From: Microbacterium sp.
Lineage (GTDB): Bacteria; Actinomycetota; Actinomycetes; Actinomycetales; Microbacteriaceae
Length of the DNA: 64,000 bases
NCBI RefSeq assembly: GCF_031179285.1
Contig: NZ_JAPSHY010000019.1
Location: 1 to 64,000 of the forward strand
Reading direction: 5' to 3'
Part shown: positions 46,860-53,931 of the stretch, one piece after another
Layout: every line of letters starts with the position of its first letter
Numbering within the stretch: the first letter of the stretch is position 1
Translations under genes and position numbers: made by a program
Notes under the pieces: model-generated
The model's database searches: none
The model's input: the letters and a program-made list of their open reading frames with translations, nothing else
What the model was told of the DNA's origin: nothing

Positions 46860-48463
46860 GACGCAGCTCCGCCCTGCGTCGCGAGCGGCTCGGGCTCGAC
46901 GAGTGGGCCGCCGCTGTGGTCTCCGCGGACGCGCTTGAGCACCAGCTCGGCGCTGATCAGGCACATCGGCACGCCGACGCCAGGCGCCGTGGTCGCGCCG
47001 GCGTAGTAAAGACCCGAGACGCGCTTCGATGCGTTCTGCGCCCGGAACATCGCGCTCTGCCGCAGAGTGTGCGCGGGGCCCAGCATCCCTCCGCGCCAGG
47101 AGTGGTAGTCGCGCGCGAAATCCAATGGCCCTCTGGTCTCCCTGACGACGATCCGCTCGCGCAGATCCGGGATGCCGGCCCATCGCGCGACCTGATCGAT
47201 CGCCGCGTCCGCGACCTCTTCGATCGCCGCGTCACCGGTGCCGTCCGGACCGCCCGCGCCCAGCGAGATGTCGGCGGGAATCGGGATCAGGACGAAGAGG
47301 TTGTCATGCCCCGAGGGCGCGACCGCGGCATCGGTGGCGCTCGGCCGGCAGACGTACGCGGATGCGGGGGAGGGCACGCGGGGCGATCCACCGAAGATGG
47401 CGTCGAAGTTCGCGTCCCAGTCGCGGGTGAAGAAGAGCGAGTGATGCGGGAGCTGTGCCAGTTCTCCGCGTATGCCCAACATGACGAGCACCGCTCCGGG
47501 ACCGCTGGTGCGCCGGCTCCACCACGCCTCCGGATAGGTGCGCTGCGCCGGCGGCAGCAGGGCGTTCTCGGTGTGGTGCAGGTCGGCGCCGGAGACGACG
47601 ATGTCGGCAGCCTCGGTGTGCTCGACCCCGTGCTCGTCACGCCACCGAACCCCGGTCGCGCGGCTCCTGCGCCGGCCGACGGGTTCGGTTTCGATGCGCA
47701 ACGCTGTCGCTCGCGTGATGATGGTGGCGCCCGCGCCGATGGCGAGGGCCTCCAGTCGCTGGATGATCGCCCAGAACCCGCCCTGGGGGTACTGCACGCC
47801 GTCATCGAGGTCGAGTGCGCTCATCAGGTGGTACATCGCCGGGGCCTCGGCAGGGTGCGTGCCGAGGAACACGGCGGGATACCCGAGGATCTGCCGCAGC
47901 ACCGGATGCGCGAACCGCCGTGCGGCCCACGCCTCCAGCGGGGTGAGCAGCAGCCTCGCGAGTTCGGGGGCCGCCCGGACGATCTCTGCTCTGGCAAGCG
48001 TGCCCGGGCGGGTGAACGGGTTGTACAGGAAGTGCTTCTCGGCCATCTCGCTCGCGTGCCTCGCCGAGTTCAGGTAACTCTGCAGCGCGGCGCCGGCCCC
48101 GGGTTCCAGCTCCTCGAACAGTCGCGACACCCGATCGGCGCCGCGCGGCACGGTGACGACGAAAGCCTGACCTTCGCCGTCCGCCGGCTCGCTGAAGACG
48201 CGGTAGCCGGGCTCGAGAAACGTGAGGTCGAGCTCCCGGTCGGTGCTGGTGCCCATCATGGCGAAGAAGTGGTCGAACACCCGCGGCATGAGATACCAGG
48301 ACGGCCCCGTGTCGAATCGGAAGCCGTCTCTTCCGATCGATCCCGCGCGGCCTCCGACCGCGGCGTTCTTCTCGAGCACGACGACGTCGTGACCGTCGCG
48401 GGCGAGGAGGCCGGCGGTGGCGAGTCCGGCGACACCGGCGCCGATGACCACGACGCGGCTCAT
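46850..48463 (-). CDS. crtI: phytoene desaturase
   Basis: 537 residues, normal for CrtI. N-terminal FAD-binding VVIGAGVAGLATAGLLARDG, then GGRAGSIGRDGFRFDTGPSW, and a C-terminal YYAGATTAPGVGVPMCLIS FAD motif. Converts phytoene to lycopene. Overlaps crtB by four bases. Confidence 0.96.
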   Translation of the reverse strand: MSRVVVIGAGVAGLATAGLLARDGHDVVVLEKNAAVGGRAGSIGRDGFRFDTGPSWYLMPRVFDHFFAMMGTSTDRELDLTFLEPGYRVFSEPADGEGQAFVVTVPRGADRVSRLFEELEPGAGAALQSYLNSARHASEMAEKHFLYNPFTRPGTLARAEIVRAAPELARLLLTPLEAWAARRFAHPVLRQILGYPAVFLGTHPAEAPAMYHLMSALDLDDGVQYPQGGFWAIIQRLEALAIGAGATIITRATALRIETEPVGRRRSRATGVRWRDEHGVEHTEAADIVVSGADLHHTENALLPPAQRTYPEAWWSRRTSGPGAVLVMLGIRGELAQLPHHSLFFTRDWDANFDAIFGGSPRVPSPASAYVCRPSATDAAVAPSGHDNLFVLIPIPADISLGAGGPDGTGDAAIEEVADAAIDQVARWAGIPDLRERIVVRETRGPLDFARDYHSWRGGMLGPAHTLRQSAMFRAQNASKRVSGLYYAGATTAPGVGVPMCLISAELVLKRVRGDHSGGPLVEPEPLATQGGAASWA

Positions 48464-49377
48464 CGGCGCTCCAGCCAGGTGCGGATGACGGCGGATGCGG
48501 TCAGCAGGGCCTTCTGAAGGTCGGGAACCCGGACTCGTCGTCGGTAGAGGTCTGCGGCGGGGGTACGCGCGATGCGATCGGTGAGCGCCGAGAACAATGC
48601 CAGAGCACTGCGCACCGCGGTCCGCGAATCGCGAGGCAGCAGGGGGATCGCTCGTCGTGCCTGCTCCAGTTGCCCGCGGATCGTGCCCACCCAGGCGTCA
48701 CGGTCGGCATCCGTCAGACGGCTCGCTCCGGTGAGGTAGCCGCGTCGCAGCCGTTGCGTGTCGTCGGCGAGATCGCGAAGGAAGTTGATGTTCTGGAATG
48801 CGGCGCCCAGCTGACGCGCACCGGTGCGAAGGCTTTCGAGCTCCGCCGGCCCGCGCACCTGGCCCTGCAGGAAGACCTGCAGGCACATCAGCCCGACGAC
48901 CTCCGCAGACCCGTAGACGTACCGCCCGTGCGCTCGGGCGTCGTAGGCGGTGAAGCCCGGGGCGTCATCCGCGCCGGGCAGATCGCTCTGCATCGATGCG
49001 AAGAACGGCACGGTCAGCTCTTCATCGATACCGACCTCGCGCGCGGTGCGGGCGAAGGCGTGCAGGATCATGTCGCTGCTGTAGCCCGTGCGCATCGCGC
49101 GGTGCGTCTCGCTGCGGTAGTCGCTCAACGCGGCGTTCTGCGCGCGCGGATCCAGGCCCGCCTCGGCGGCGACGCCGTCGACGATCTCGTCGGCGATCCG
49201 CACCATCGCGTAGATGTTGCGGATATGCCGCCGGTGCCGGCGCCCCAGAAGCCGCGTGGCGAGTCCGAACGACGTCGAGTAGGTGCGGATCACGTCCCTG
49301 GTGGCGATCTCGGCGGTGCGAGTGAACCGATCCAGGGATTCCTTCCCCGGCGACGACTCGCCGGCCTGAGGCTTCAT
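48460..49377 (-). CDS. crtB: phytoene synthase
   Basis: 305 residues. Joins two GGPP to phytoene. Asp-rich motifs VRIADEIVDG (about 80) and NFLRDLADD (about 190), plus YVYGSAEVVGLMC. Start at ATG 49377 overlaps the crtE stop by four bases; a longer open frame upstream lies within crtE and was rejected. Confidence 0.95.
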   Translation of the reverse strand: MKPQAGESSPGKESLDRFTRTAEIATRDVIRTYSTSFGLATRLLGRRHRRHIRNIYAMVRIADEIVDGVAAEAGLDPRAQNAALSDYRSETHRAMRTGYSSDMILHAFARTAREVGIDEELTVPFFASMQSDLPGADDAPGFTAYDARAHGRYVYGSAEVVGLMCLQVFLQGQVRGPAELESLRTGARQLGAAFQNINFLRDLADDTQRLRRGYLTGASRLTDADRDAWVGTIRGQLEQARRAIPLLPRDSRTAVRSALALFSALTDRIARTPAADLYRRRVRVPDLQKALLTASAVIRTWLERR

Positions 49378-50456
49378 CGCCGCCTGCCCTCGATGCTCCG
49401 GGCGACGGCGACGATCGCCAGACGCGCTGCCTCCGGGATCCCGCTGGTCCCGTCGCCGTTCTCCAGTGCCTCGTGCACCGCGGTCAGCTGGTCGTCCACG
49501 AGGCTGCGGATGAATGACTCGGCGCCGCACCGGATCAGCAGCTGCCGTATTCGCGCCGCATCGTCGGGCAGGAGGTCGCCCTGCCCGAAGCGGGGTTCGA
49601 TGCTCGACCACTCGCTGGTCATCCGGGCATAAGCGATGATCGCCGTCTCCTTGCCCGAACGCAGATCTGCGTGGGCGTCCTTCCCGTGCACGGCATGGTC
49701 GCCGAAGACCGAGAGGTGATCGTCCTGGAGTTGATACGCGAGCCCGAGATGACGACCGATCTCGACCATGCTCGACTCGACCGCCGGGGCGGCGTCGGCC
49801 AGGATCGCCGCGGCGCGCAGCGGGAGCGCGAAGGAGTACGTCGCGGTCTTGTAGGCGGTCATCGCGAGGATCCGCTGCAGATCGGGTCTGATCACCCCGT
49901 CGCTCAAGCCCACGTCGGTGTGCTCGCCGGCCACCGTCTCCAGGACGACGTGCTCGAGAAGGTCGAGGAGCCGCACCCGGGTGCCGGCGCTGACCGCTGC
50001 TCTGGAGAAGCCCAGGATCGCCGAGGAGAGCAGCAGGTCTCCCATCAGGATCGCCCCTGAGCGCGCCCAGTGAAGGTCAGCGTCGGTCGCCGCCGCGTGG
50101 TCGCCCTCGATTCCGGCAAGCGAGCCGATCAGGTTCGGTCGATGCCGACGGATCAGGTCGCCGTCGATCACGTCGTCATGCAGGAGGAAGGCGAAGTGGA
50201 GCAGCTCGATGTCGGCGGCGAGTTCGATCGCGACCTCGGCGCCCTGCGCCGACGAGCCGGGCGTCAGCGCGCGATGCACGTCGAGCAGCAGTCGAGGGCG
50301 GATGAGCTTTCCCCCGAGGACGTGGTCGGCTGCGAGTCTCCACAGGGTGGCGAACTCGTCGCCGTACTCCGCCGCTGCGACGCTGCGCTCGCTGAAGCGC
50401 CGACGCAGGGCGTCCTCGATCGTGCGGGAGAGATCCTCCTGCGTCGTGATCGTCAT
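49374..50456 (-). CDS. crtE: geranylgeranyl diphosphate synthase
   Basis: 360 residues, trans-prenyltransferase. First Asp-rich motif LLHDDVIDGDL, second motif QLQDDHLSVFGD (the last Asp of the canonical DDxxD is Ser here, as in other actinobacterial IdsA/CrtE proteins), GGKLIRP near the start. Makes GGPP for CrtB. Start overlaps the idi stop by four bases. Confidence 0.94.
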   Translation of the reverse strand: MTITTQEDLSRTIEDALRRRFSERSVAAAEYGDEFATLWRLAADHVLGGKLIRPRLLLDVHRALTPGSSAQGAEVAIELAADIELLHFAFLLHDDVIDGDLIRRHRPNLIGSLAGIEGDHAAATDADLHWARSGAILMGDLLLSSAILGFSRAAVSAGTRVRLLDLLEHVVLETVAGEHTDVGLSDGVIRPDLQRILAMTAYKTATYSFALPLRAAAILADAAPAVESSMVEIGRHLGLAYQLQDDHLSVFGDHAVHGKDAHADLRSGKETAIIAYARMTSEWSSIEPRFGQGDLLPDDAARIRQLLIRCGAESFIRSLVDDQLTAVHEALENGDGTSGIPEAARLAIVAVARSIEGRRR

Positions 50457-50980
50457 CGCCGCATCTCGCCGTGAGCGCGCAGCAGTGGCAACTGCTCTCT
50501 GAGCCAAGGACTGAAGACGAACGGCGTCCGCTCTATGGCTTCGGCGAGGTCTTCCGTCCCCACCCACGCCCATTCCGACACCTCGTCGGGGTCCGGATCG
50601 AGCCGGCCGTCGATGACGGCGACATGGACCGGGCAGATCTCGTTCTCGACGATGCCGCTCGCATCGACCGCGCGGTAGCGGTAGTCGGGGAGAACGAGGC
50701 GGATCGACGTCAACGCGACCCCCAGCTCCTCTTGAGCCCGTCGCCGGACAGCGTCGAGCATGTCCTCTCCGGGTCGCGGGTGGCCGCAGAAGCTGTTGGT
50801 CCAGACCCCCGGCCAGGTCTTTTTTCCGAGGGCGCGCCGGGTGACCAGCATTCGCCCATCGGAGTCCGTGATGTGACAGGAGAACGCGAGATGCAGCGGT
50901 GTCTGCGTCGTGTGCACCTCATCCTTGGCGAGAACCCCGACGGCGATCCCGTTGTCGGAGAGGAGGATCACGTCATCCAT
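50453..50980 (-). CDS. idi: isopentenyl-diphosphate delta-isomerase type 1
   Basis: 175 residues, Nudix fold. Active-site Cys in TNSFCGHP and Glu in VENEICPV; Nudix-like stretch RRRAQEELGV. Interconverts IPP and DMAPP; placed at the head of the carotenoid operon it supplies DMAPP both for CrtE and for CrtEb. RBS GGAGAGGA five bases before the ATG. Confidence 0.95.
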   Translation of the reverse strand: MDDVILLSDNGIAVGVLAKDEVHTTQTPLHLAFSCHITDSDGRMLVTRRALGKKTWPGVWTNSFCGHPRPGEDMLDAVRRRAQEELGVALTSIRLVLPDYRYRAVDASGIVENEICPVHVAVIDGRLDPDPDEVSEWAWVGTEDLAEAIERTPFVFSPWLREQLPLLRAHGEMRR

Positions 50981-51005
50981 CGCCGTCCTCTCCGGGTGGT
51001 GGCAT

Positions 51006-51020
51006 TCGCTAGCTAAGCGA
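51006..51020. promoter_or_regulatory. putative CrtR-type operator
   Basis: TCGCT-AGCTA-AGCGA inverted repeat at the predicted start point of the carotenoid operon. Position fits repression by the divergent MarR regulator. Confidence 0.4.
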
Positions 51021-51026
51021 GTAGTT

Positions 51027-51032
51027 ACCCTA
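51027..51032 (-). promoter_or_regulatory. extended -10 of the carotenoid operon
   Basis: On the minus strand TGC-TAGGGT, an extended -10 with predicted start near 51020 and a leader of about 40 bases to the idi ATG. Confidence 0.45.
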
Positions 51033-51052
51033 GCATGAAGTCGTTCCTTGTG

Positions 51053-51058
51053 TAGCAT
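51053..51058 (+). promoter_or_regulatory. -10 element of leaderless marR-type gene
   Basis: TAGCAT, six bases before the ATG at 51065. The octamer TAGCATGA occurs here and again 22 bases upstream (51031-51038), about two helical turns apart, which could be part of the regulator's site. Confidence 0.5.
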
Positions 51059-51064
51059 GATCGC

Positions 51065-51715
51065 ATGGACAACGAGCCCGGCGCCATCCCCCAGGGAAGA
51101 TCGCCGCGGCCGCTCGTTGACTCGGCGCCTTCGGAAGCGGTCACACCCGACGGTCTCAGTCACTCCGCGATCTACGATGTCGATGCCAGTGACCCGCGGA
51201 GTACCCTCATCGACCGCACCGGTGTCTCGCCCGAAGGGCTGCGGCAGATCGCATCGCTCATGGGCGCGCTGGGAGACCTTCGGGATGCCGAGATGCGACT
51301 GTCGCGCGCGTCGCGGCGCTACATGCAACTCAACGAGACTGACATGCGCGCATTGCACTACCTGATCGTCTGCGCGAACCGCGAGGTCATCGCCACACCC
51401 GGCGGGATCGCACAGCACCTGGGGATCTCGACCGCGTCCACGACGAAGCTTCTCGACCGCCTCGAGAGAGGTGGCCACATCCTCCGAGCGCCGCACCCGA
51501 CCGACCGCCGCGCGCTCGCCATCACGATCACGCCCGAAACGCGGCTCGCCGCGATGGAGACCGTCGGGCGACAGCAGGCCAAGCGCTTCTACGCGGCCGC
51601 TCGACTCAGCGAGGCCGAGCGCGACGTGGTCATCCGCTTCATCAGAGACATGACGGACGAGATCACTCTTCGCGATGAGCCCTGGGCGCAGGAGAGCGCT
51701 GGCACGTCCGCGTGA
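51065..51715 (+). CDS. MarR family regulator, CrtR-like
   Basis: 216 residues. Long N-terminal extension (about 65 residues) of unclear structure, then a MarR winged-helix domain with LGISTASTTKLLDRLERGGHI (DNA-binding helix) and PTDRRALAITITP (wing). Divergent from the idi-crt operon with 84 bases between starts. In Corynebacterium glutamicum the MarR protein CrtR represses the crt operon and responds to GGPP; same arrangement, so the same role is inferred. Leaderless. Confidence 0.88.
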   Translation: MDNEPGAIPQGRSPRPLVDSAPSEAVTPDGLSHSAIYDVDASDPRSTLIDRTGVSPEGLRQIASLMGALGDLRDAEMRLSRASRRYMQLNETDMRALHYLIVCANREVIATPGGIAQHLGISTASTTKLLDRLERGGHILRAPHPTDRRALAITITPETRLAAMETVGRQQAKRFYAAARLSEAERDVVIRFIRDMTDEITLRDEPWAQESAGTSA

Positions 51716-51758
51716 GAATCCGGGCGGCCGGTTCGGCGGCCGCCGGAACCGGCGCTGT

Positions 51759-52103
51759 TCAGTGTGCGGCGTTGTACGCCTCGACGACCGGTGCCGGAAC
51801 CCGTCCGCGCTCGGAGAGCTTGTACCCGTTGTCGTTGGCCCACGCCCGGATCGCGGCGACCTCCGGGTTGCGTGCCGCGCGTTTGCGAGGCGACGACGCA
51901 CGGACACTGCCCGACGACCCGGCGCGGCGGCCCGCAGAGATGTACGGCTCGAGAGCTCTGCGCAATTCCTCGGCGTGCTCCGTATTCAGGTCGATCTCGT
52001 AAGACGTGCCGTTGAGCGAGAAATGCACCGTCTCGCCTTCGCCCACCTCGAGGACGCTGCCGTCGATATCGTCGACCAGTTGGTGCACAATTCTTCTCGC
52101 CAT
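51759..52103 (-). CDS. lsr2: Lsr2 family nucleoid-associated protein
   Basis: 114 residues. N-terminal dimerisation domain (MARRIVHQLVDDIDGS, VHFSLNGTSYEIDL) and C-terminal DNA-binding domain with IRAWANDNGY and the AT-hook-like RGR in SERGRVPAPVVEAY. Silences AT-rich and foreign DNA in actinobacteria. TATTGT seven bases before the ATG suggests a leaderless mRNA. Downstream of the SMR exporter gene on the same strand, 41 bases apart. Confidence 0.95.
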   Translation of the reverse strand: MARRIVHQLVDDIDGSVLEVGEGETVHFSLNGTSYEIDLNTEHAEELRRALEPYISAGRRAGSSGSVRASSPRKRAARNPEVAAIRAWANDNGYKLSERGRVPAPVVEAYNAAH

Positions 52104-52110
52104 GTCAACG

Positions 52111-52116
52111 ACAATA
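52111..52116 (-). promoter_or_regulatory. -10 element of lsr2
   Basis: On the minus strand TATTGT, seven bases before the ATG at 52103. Confidence 0.4.
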
Positions 52117-52144
52117 GCGGGCGGCTCCTATGAGGACAACCGCG

Positions 52145-52471
52145 CTATTCATGTCCGGGGTCGATCAGTTTCAACCCCACAATGCACCCGACGAGTCCCA
52201 GCAGGAGCAGAATCCGGACCCAGGAGATCTCGGTGTCACCCGTGATCATCGCCCAGATGACGGTGAGCGAGGCGCCGATGCCCACCCATACGGCATAGGC
52301 AGTGCCTGTAGCGATATCGCGCATCGCGAATGCGAGCCCGAACATCGACAATGCGAGTCCGACGAAGAATATGACGCTCGGCCAGAGCTTTGTCAGTCCC
52401 TCGGATTTACCCAGAGCGGTCGCCCAGACGGCCTCGAGCACACCGGATGCGATCAGAACGATCCATGACAT
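52145..52471 (-). CDS. gdx: guanidinium exporter, SMR family (Gdx/SugE)
   Basis: 108 residues, four membrane helices. SMR transporter with the proton/substrate-coupling Glu13 in GVLEAVWA and GTAYAVWVGIG in helix 3. The Gdx/SugE rather than EmrE subtype is suggested by MSWIVLIASGVLEAVWA and by the guanidine-III riboswitch directly upstream, which also fixes the substrate as guanidinium. Works as an antiparallel dimer exchanging guanidinium for protons. RBS GAAAGGG six bases before the ATG; part of that RBS can pair with the riboswitch. Confidence 0.93.
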   Translation of the reverse strand: MSWIVLIASGVLEAVWATALGKSEGLTKLWPSVIFFVGLALSMFGLAFAMRDIATGTAYAVWVGIGASLTVIWAMITGDTEISWVRILLLLGLVGCIVGLKLIDPGHE

Positions 52472-52474
52472 GTC

Positions 52475-52489
52475 GGTCCCTTTCGGACC
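52475..52489 (-). promoter_or_regulatory. RBS-sequestering hairpin of the riboswitch
   Basis: On the minus strand GGTCC-GAAAG-GGACC: the 5' arm is the last part of the riboswitch pseudoknot strand and the loop plus 3' arm contain the AAAGGG ribosome binding site. Pairing here and pairing in the pseudoknot exclude each other. Confidence 0.65.
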
Positions 52490-52530
52490 AGTCTTGTCGC
52501 GTGCCGGGTACTGGTCTTGCCTCGTCCGGG
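52485..52530 (-). promoter_or_regulatory. guanidine-III riboswitch (ykkC-III)
   Basis: On the minus strand CCGGACGAGG (52529-52520) and ACCCGG (52509-52504) give helix P1 (CCGG/CCGG); GACCAGT (52516-52510) and ACTGGTC (52492-52486) form a perfect 7-bp pseudoknot; the conserved GACAAGAC lies between (52498-52491). These are the defining features of the guanidine-III class, and the gene just downstream is a guanidinium-type SMR exporter. Translation is probably switched on by guanidine. Confidence 0.9.
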
Positions 52531-52568
52531 ATCGGGAGGGCCGATCGCTTCCAAGAATAGCCAACCGG

Positions 52569-52588
52569 GCTGGGCAGGCGCTGGGCAG
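52569..52588. repeat. 11-base-period direct repeat in the gdx promoter region
   Basis: GCTGGGCAG twice (52569-52577, 52580-52588), one helical turn apart, upstream of the riboswitch. Could be a protein site or chance. The remainder of the 143-base gap shows a weak TATTCT -10 candidate on the minus strand. Confidence 0.3.
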
Positions 52589-52614
52589 AATCGAGGCAGC
52601 GGTGTTCTGCGTGC

Positions 52615-53475
52615 TCAGGGCAGAAGTCCGGCCCGACGGGCCTTCACCACCGCTGCATGCCGCGTCGACGCGTCGAGTTTGGACATCGCCGTGCCGAGGT
52701 ACGCCTTCACCGTTCCCTCGCGGAGCCCCAGGTGGGCCGCGATCTCGGTATTTGTCGAACCGAGGGCCGCGCACGCCAGCACATCGGTCTCCCGGGGTGA
52801 GAGACGCACGCTCGACAGCGCTCCGGTGGCCGGTGCGAGGGATTCGCCGGCGAGCGTCAGCAGCCGTCTCTCCACTTCTGCAAGGCGGGCCCGGAGGGCT
52901 GAGTCGTCAACGGATGCTGCGATGCTGCGCAGTTCCGCGAAGCTCTCGCGCAGCTCCTCGCGTTGTGAGGTGGCAACGACGGTGGCGGCGGGCGGCGCGC
53001 TCGTGCGCAGGCGTCTGTCCACCTCGTCGCGGATGCGCATCTCGTCCGCCACCGACTGCGCGACCTGCATCGCCGGGGCCGTGGTGACTCCGCCGATCTG
53101 CGTCTGTTCCCAGGCGCCGGCGTACAGCACACCGCGCGAGCGCCCGTTGACCACGATCGGAACCGCCAGGAGCGTCCGCAGCCCCTCCCCGAGGATGAAG
53201 CCGTCATAGTCGTGGGTGATCTGCTGCGACGAACGATAGTCGCTGGTCATGCGGGGCCGCAGCTCCGTCATCGCCCGACCGCCCAGGCCCCGCTCGGGGC
53301 GCACCCTCAGGCCGTCGAGACTGTGCGTGCGGTTGCCCACGATGGTCGTCACGCTCACGGCGCCCTCTTCGACGAGGCCGCCAAAGGCGACGGGGAAACG
53401 GGTGCGACGAGACAGTTCGCGCACCGCTCGGGCGACGAGTTCCGTCTCCGACTCCGCGGCGAGAGATGAGCTCAC
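52615..53475 (-). CDS. GAF-LuxR family transcriptional regulator
   Basis: 286 residues. N-terminal GAF-like sensor domain (about 20-160; RGVLYAGAWEQTQIG), short helical linker, C-terminal LuxR HTH (about 220-280) with LSPRETDVLACAALGSTNTE and REGTVKAYLGTAMSKL. Regulators of this type sit divergently from DUF485/acetate symporter genes in many actinobacteria and probably control them. GTG start. Confidence 0.88.
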   Translation of the reverse strand: MSSSLAAESETELVARAVRELSRRTRFPVAFGGLVEEGAVSVTTIVGNRTHSLDGLRVRPERGLGGRAMTELRPRMTSDYRSSQQITHDYDGFILGEGLRTLLAVPIVVNGRSRGVLYAGAWEQTQIGGVTTAPAMQVAQSVADEMRIRDEVDRRLRTSAPPAATVVATSQREELRESFAELRSIAASVDDSALRARLAEVERRLLTLAGESLAPATGALSSVRLSPRETDVLACAALGSTNTEIAAHLGLREGTVKAYLGTAMSKLDASTRHAAVVKARRAGLLP

Positions 53476-53498
53476 GACTACCTACTTTCGGGGGTGAC

Positions 53499-53509
53499 GG
53501 CACCGTGCC
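53499..53509. promoter_or_regulatory. palindrome between LuxR regulator and symporter genes
   Basis: GGCACCGTGCC, an 11-base palindrome in the 108-base divergent region, a plausible operator for the GAF-LuxR protein. Confidence 0.35.
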
Positions 53510-53583
53510 CCGTTTCGTAGCGTCGACCCTACCACTCGCACATCGACTCGTGCGGGCTTTGGATCATGTGGCAAGGAGGCCCC

Positions 53584-53931
53584 ATGCCTGACCGAAACGC
53601 AATCGATTCCCCGGATGGGATCGATTACATCGCCGTCGAGGAATCGCAGCGATTCCGAACGCTCAAACGAACGCAACGATCATTCATCTTCCCGCTCGCT
53701 GCGTTCTTCCTGGTGTGGTATTTCGTCTATGTGCTGCTGGCGGCATTCGCCACCGATTTCATGGGCCAGCGCGTCTGGGGTGACATCACCGTCGGGCTAC
53801 TGTTCGGTCTCGGGCAGTTCGTGACGACATTCGCGATCACGATGGCGTATGTGGCATTCGCGAACAGGAAACTCGACCCCATCGCGCAGGAAATCCGCGA
53901 AGATCTCGAGAAGGCGCAGGCCGGAGCATGA
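53584..53931 (+). CDS. DUF485 membrane protein
   Basis: 115 residues, two membrane helices (about 38-60 and 75-98) with FPLAAFFLVWYFVYVLLAAF and FVTTFAITMAYVAFANRKLDP. DUF485 proteins are encoded directly before acetate/pyruvate symporters and are thought to be their small partners. AGGAGG just before the ATG; overlaps the symporter start by four bases. Confidence 0.92.
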   Translation: MPDRNAIDSPDGIDYIAVEESQRFRTLKRTQRSFIFPLAAFFLVWYFVYVLLAAFATDFMGQRVWGDITVGLLFGLGQFVTTFAITMAYVAFANRKLDPIAQEIREDLEKAQAGA

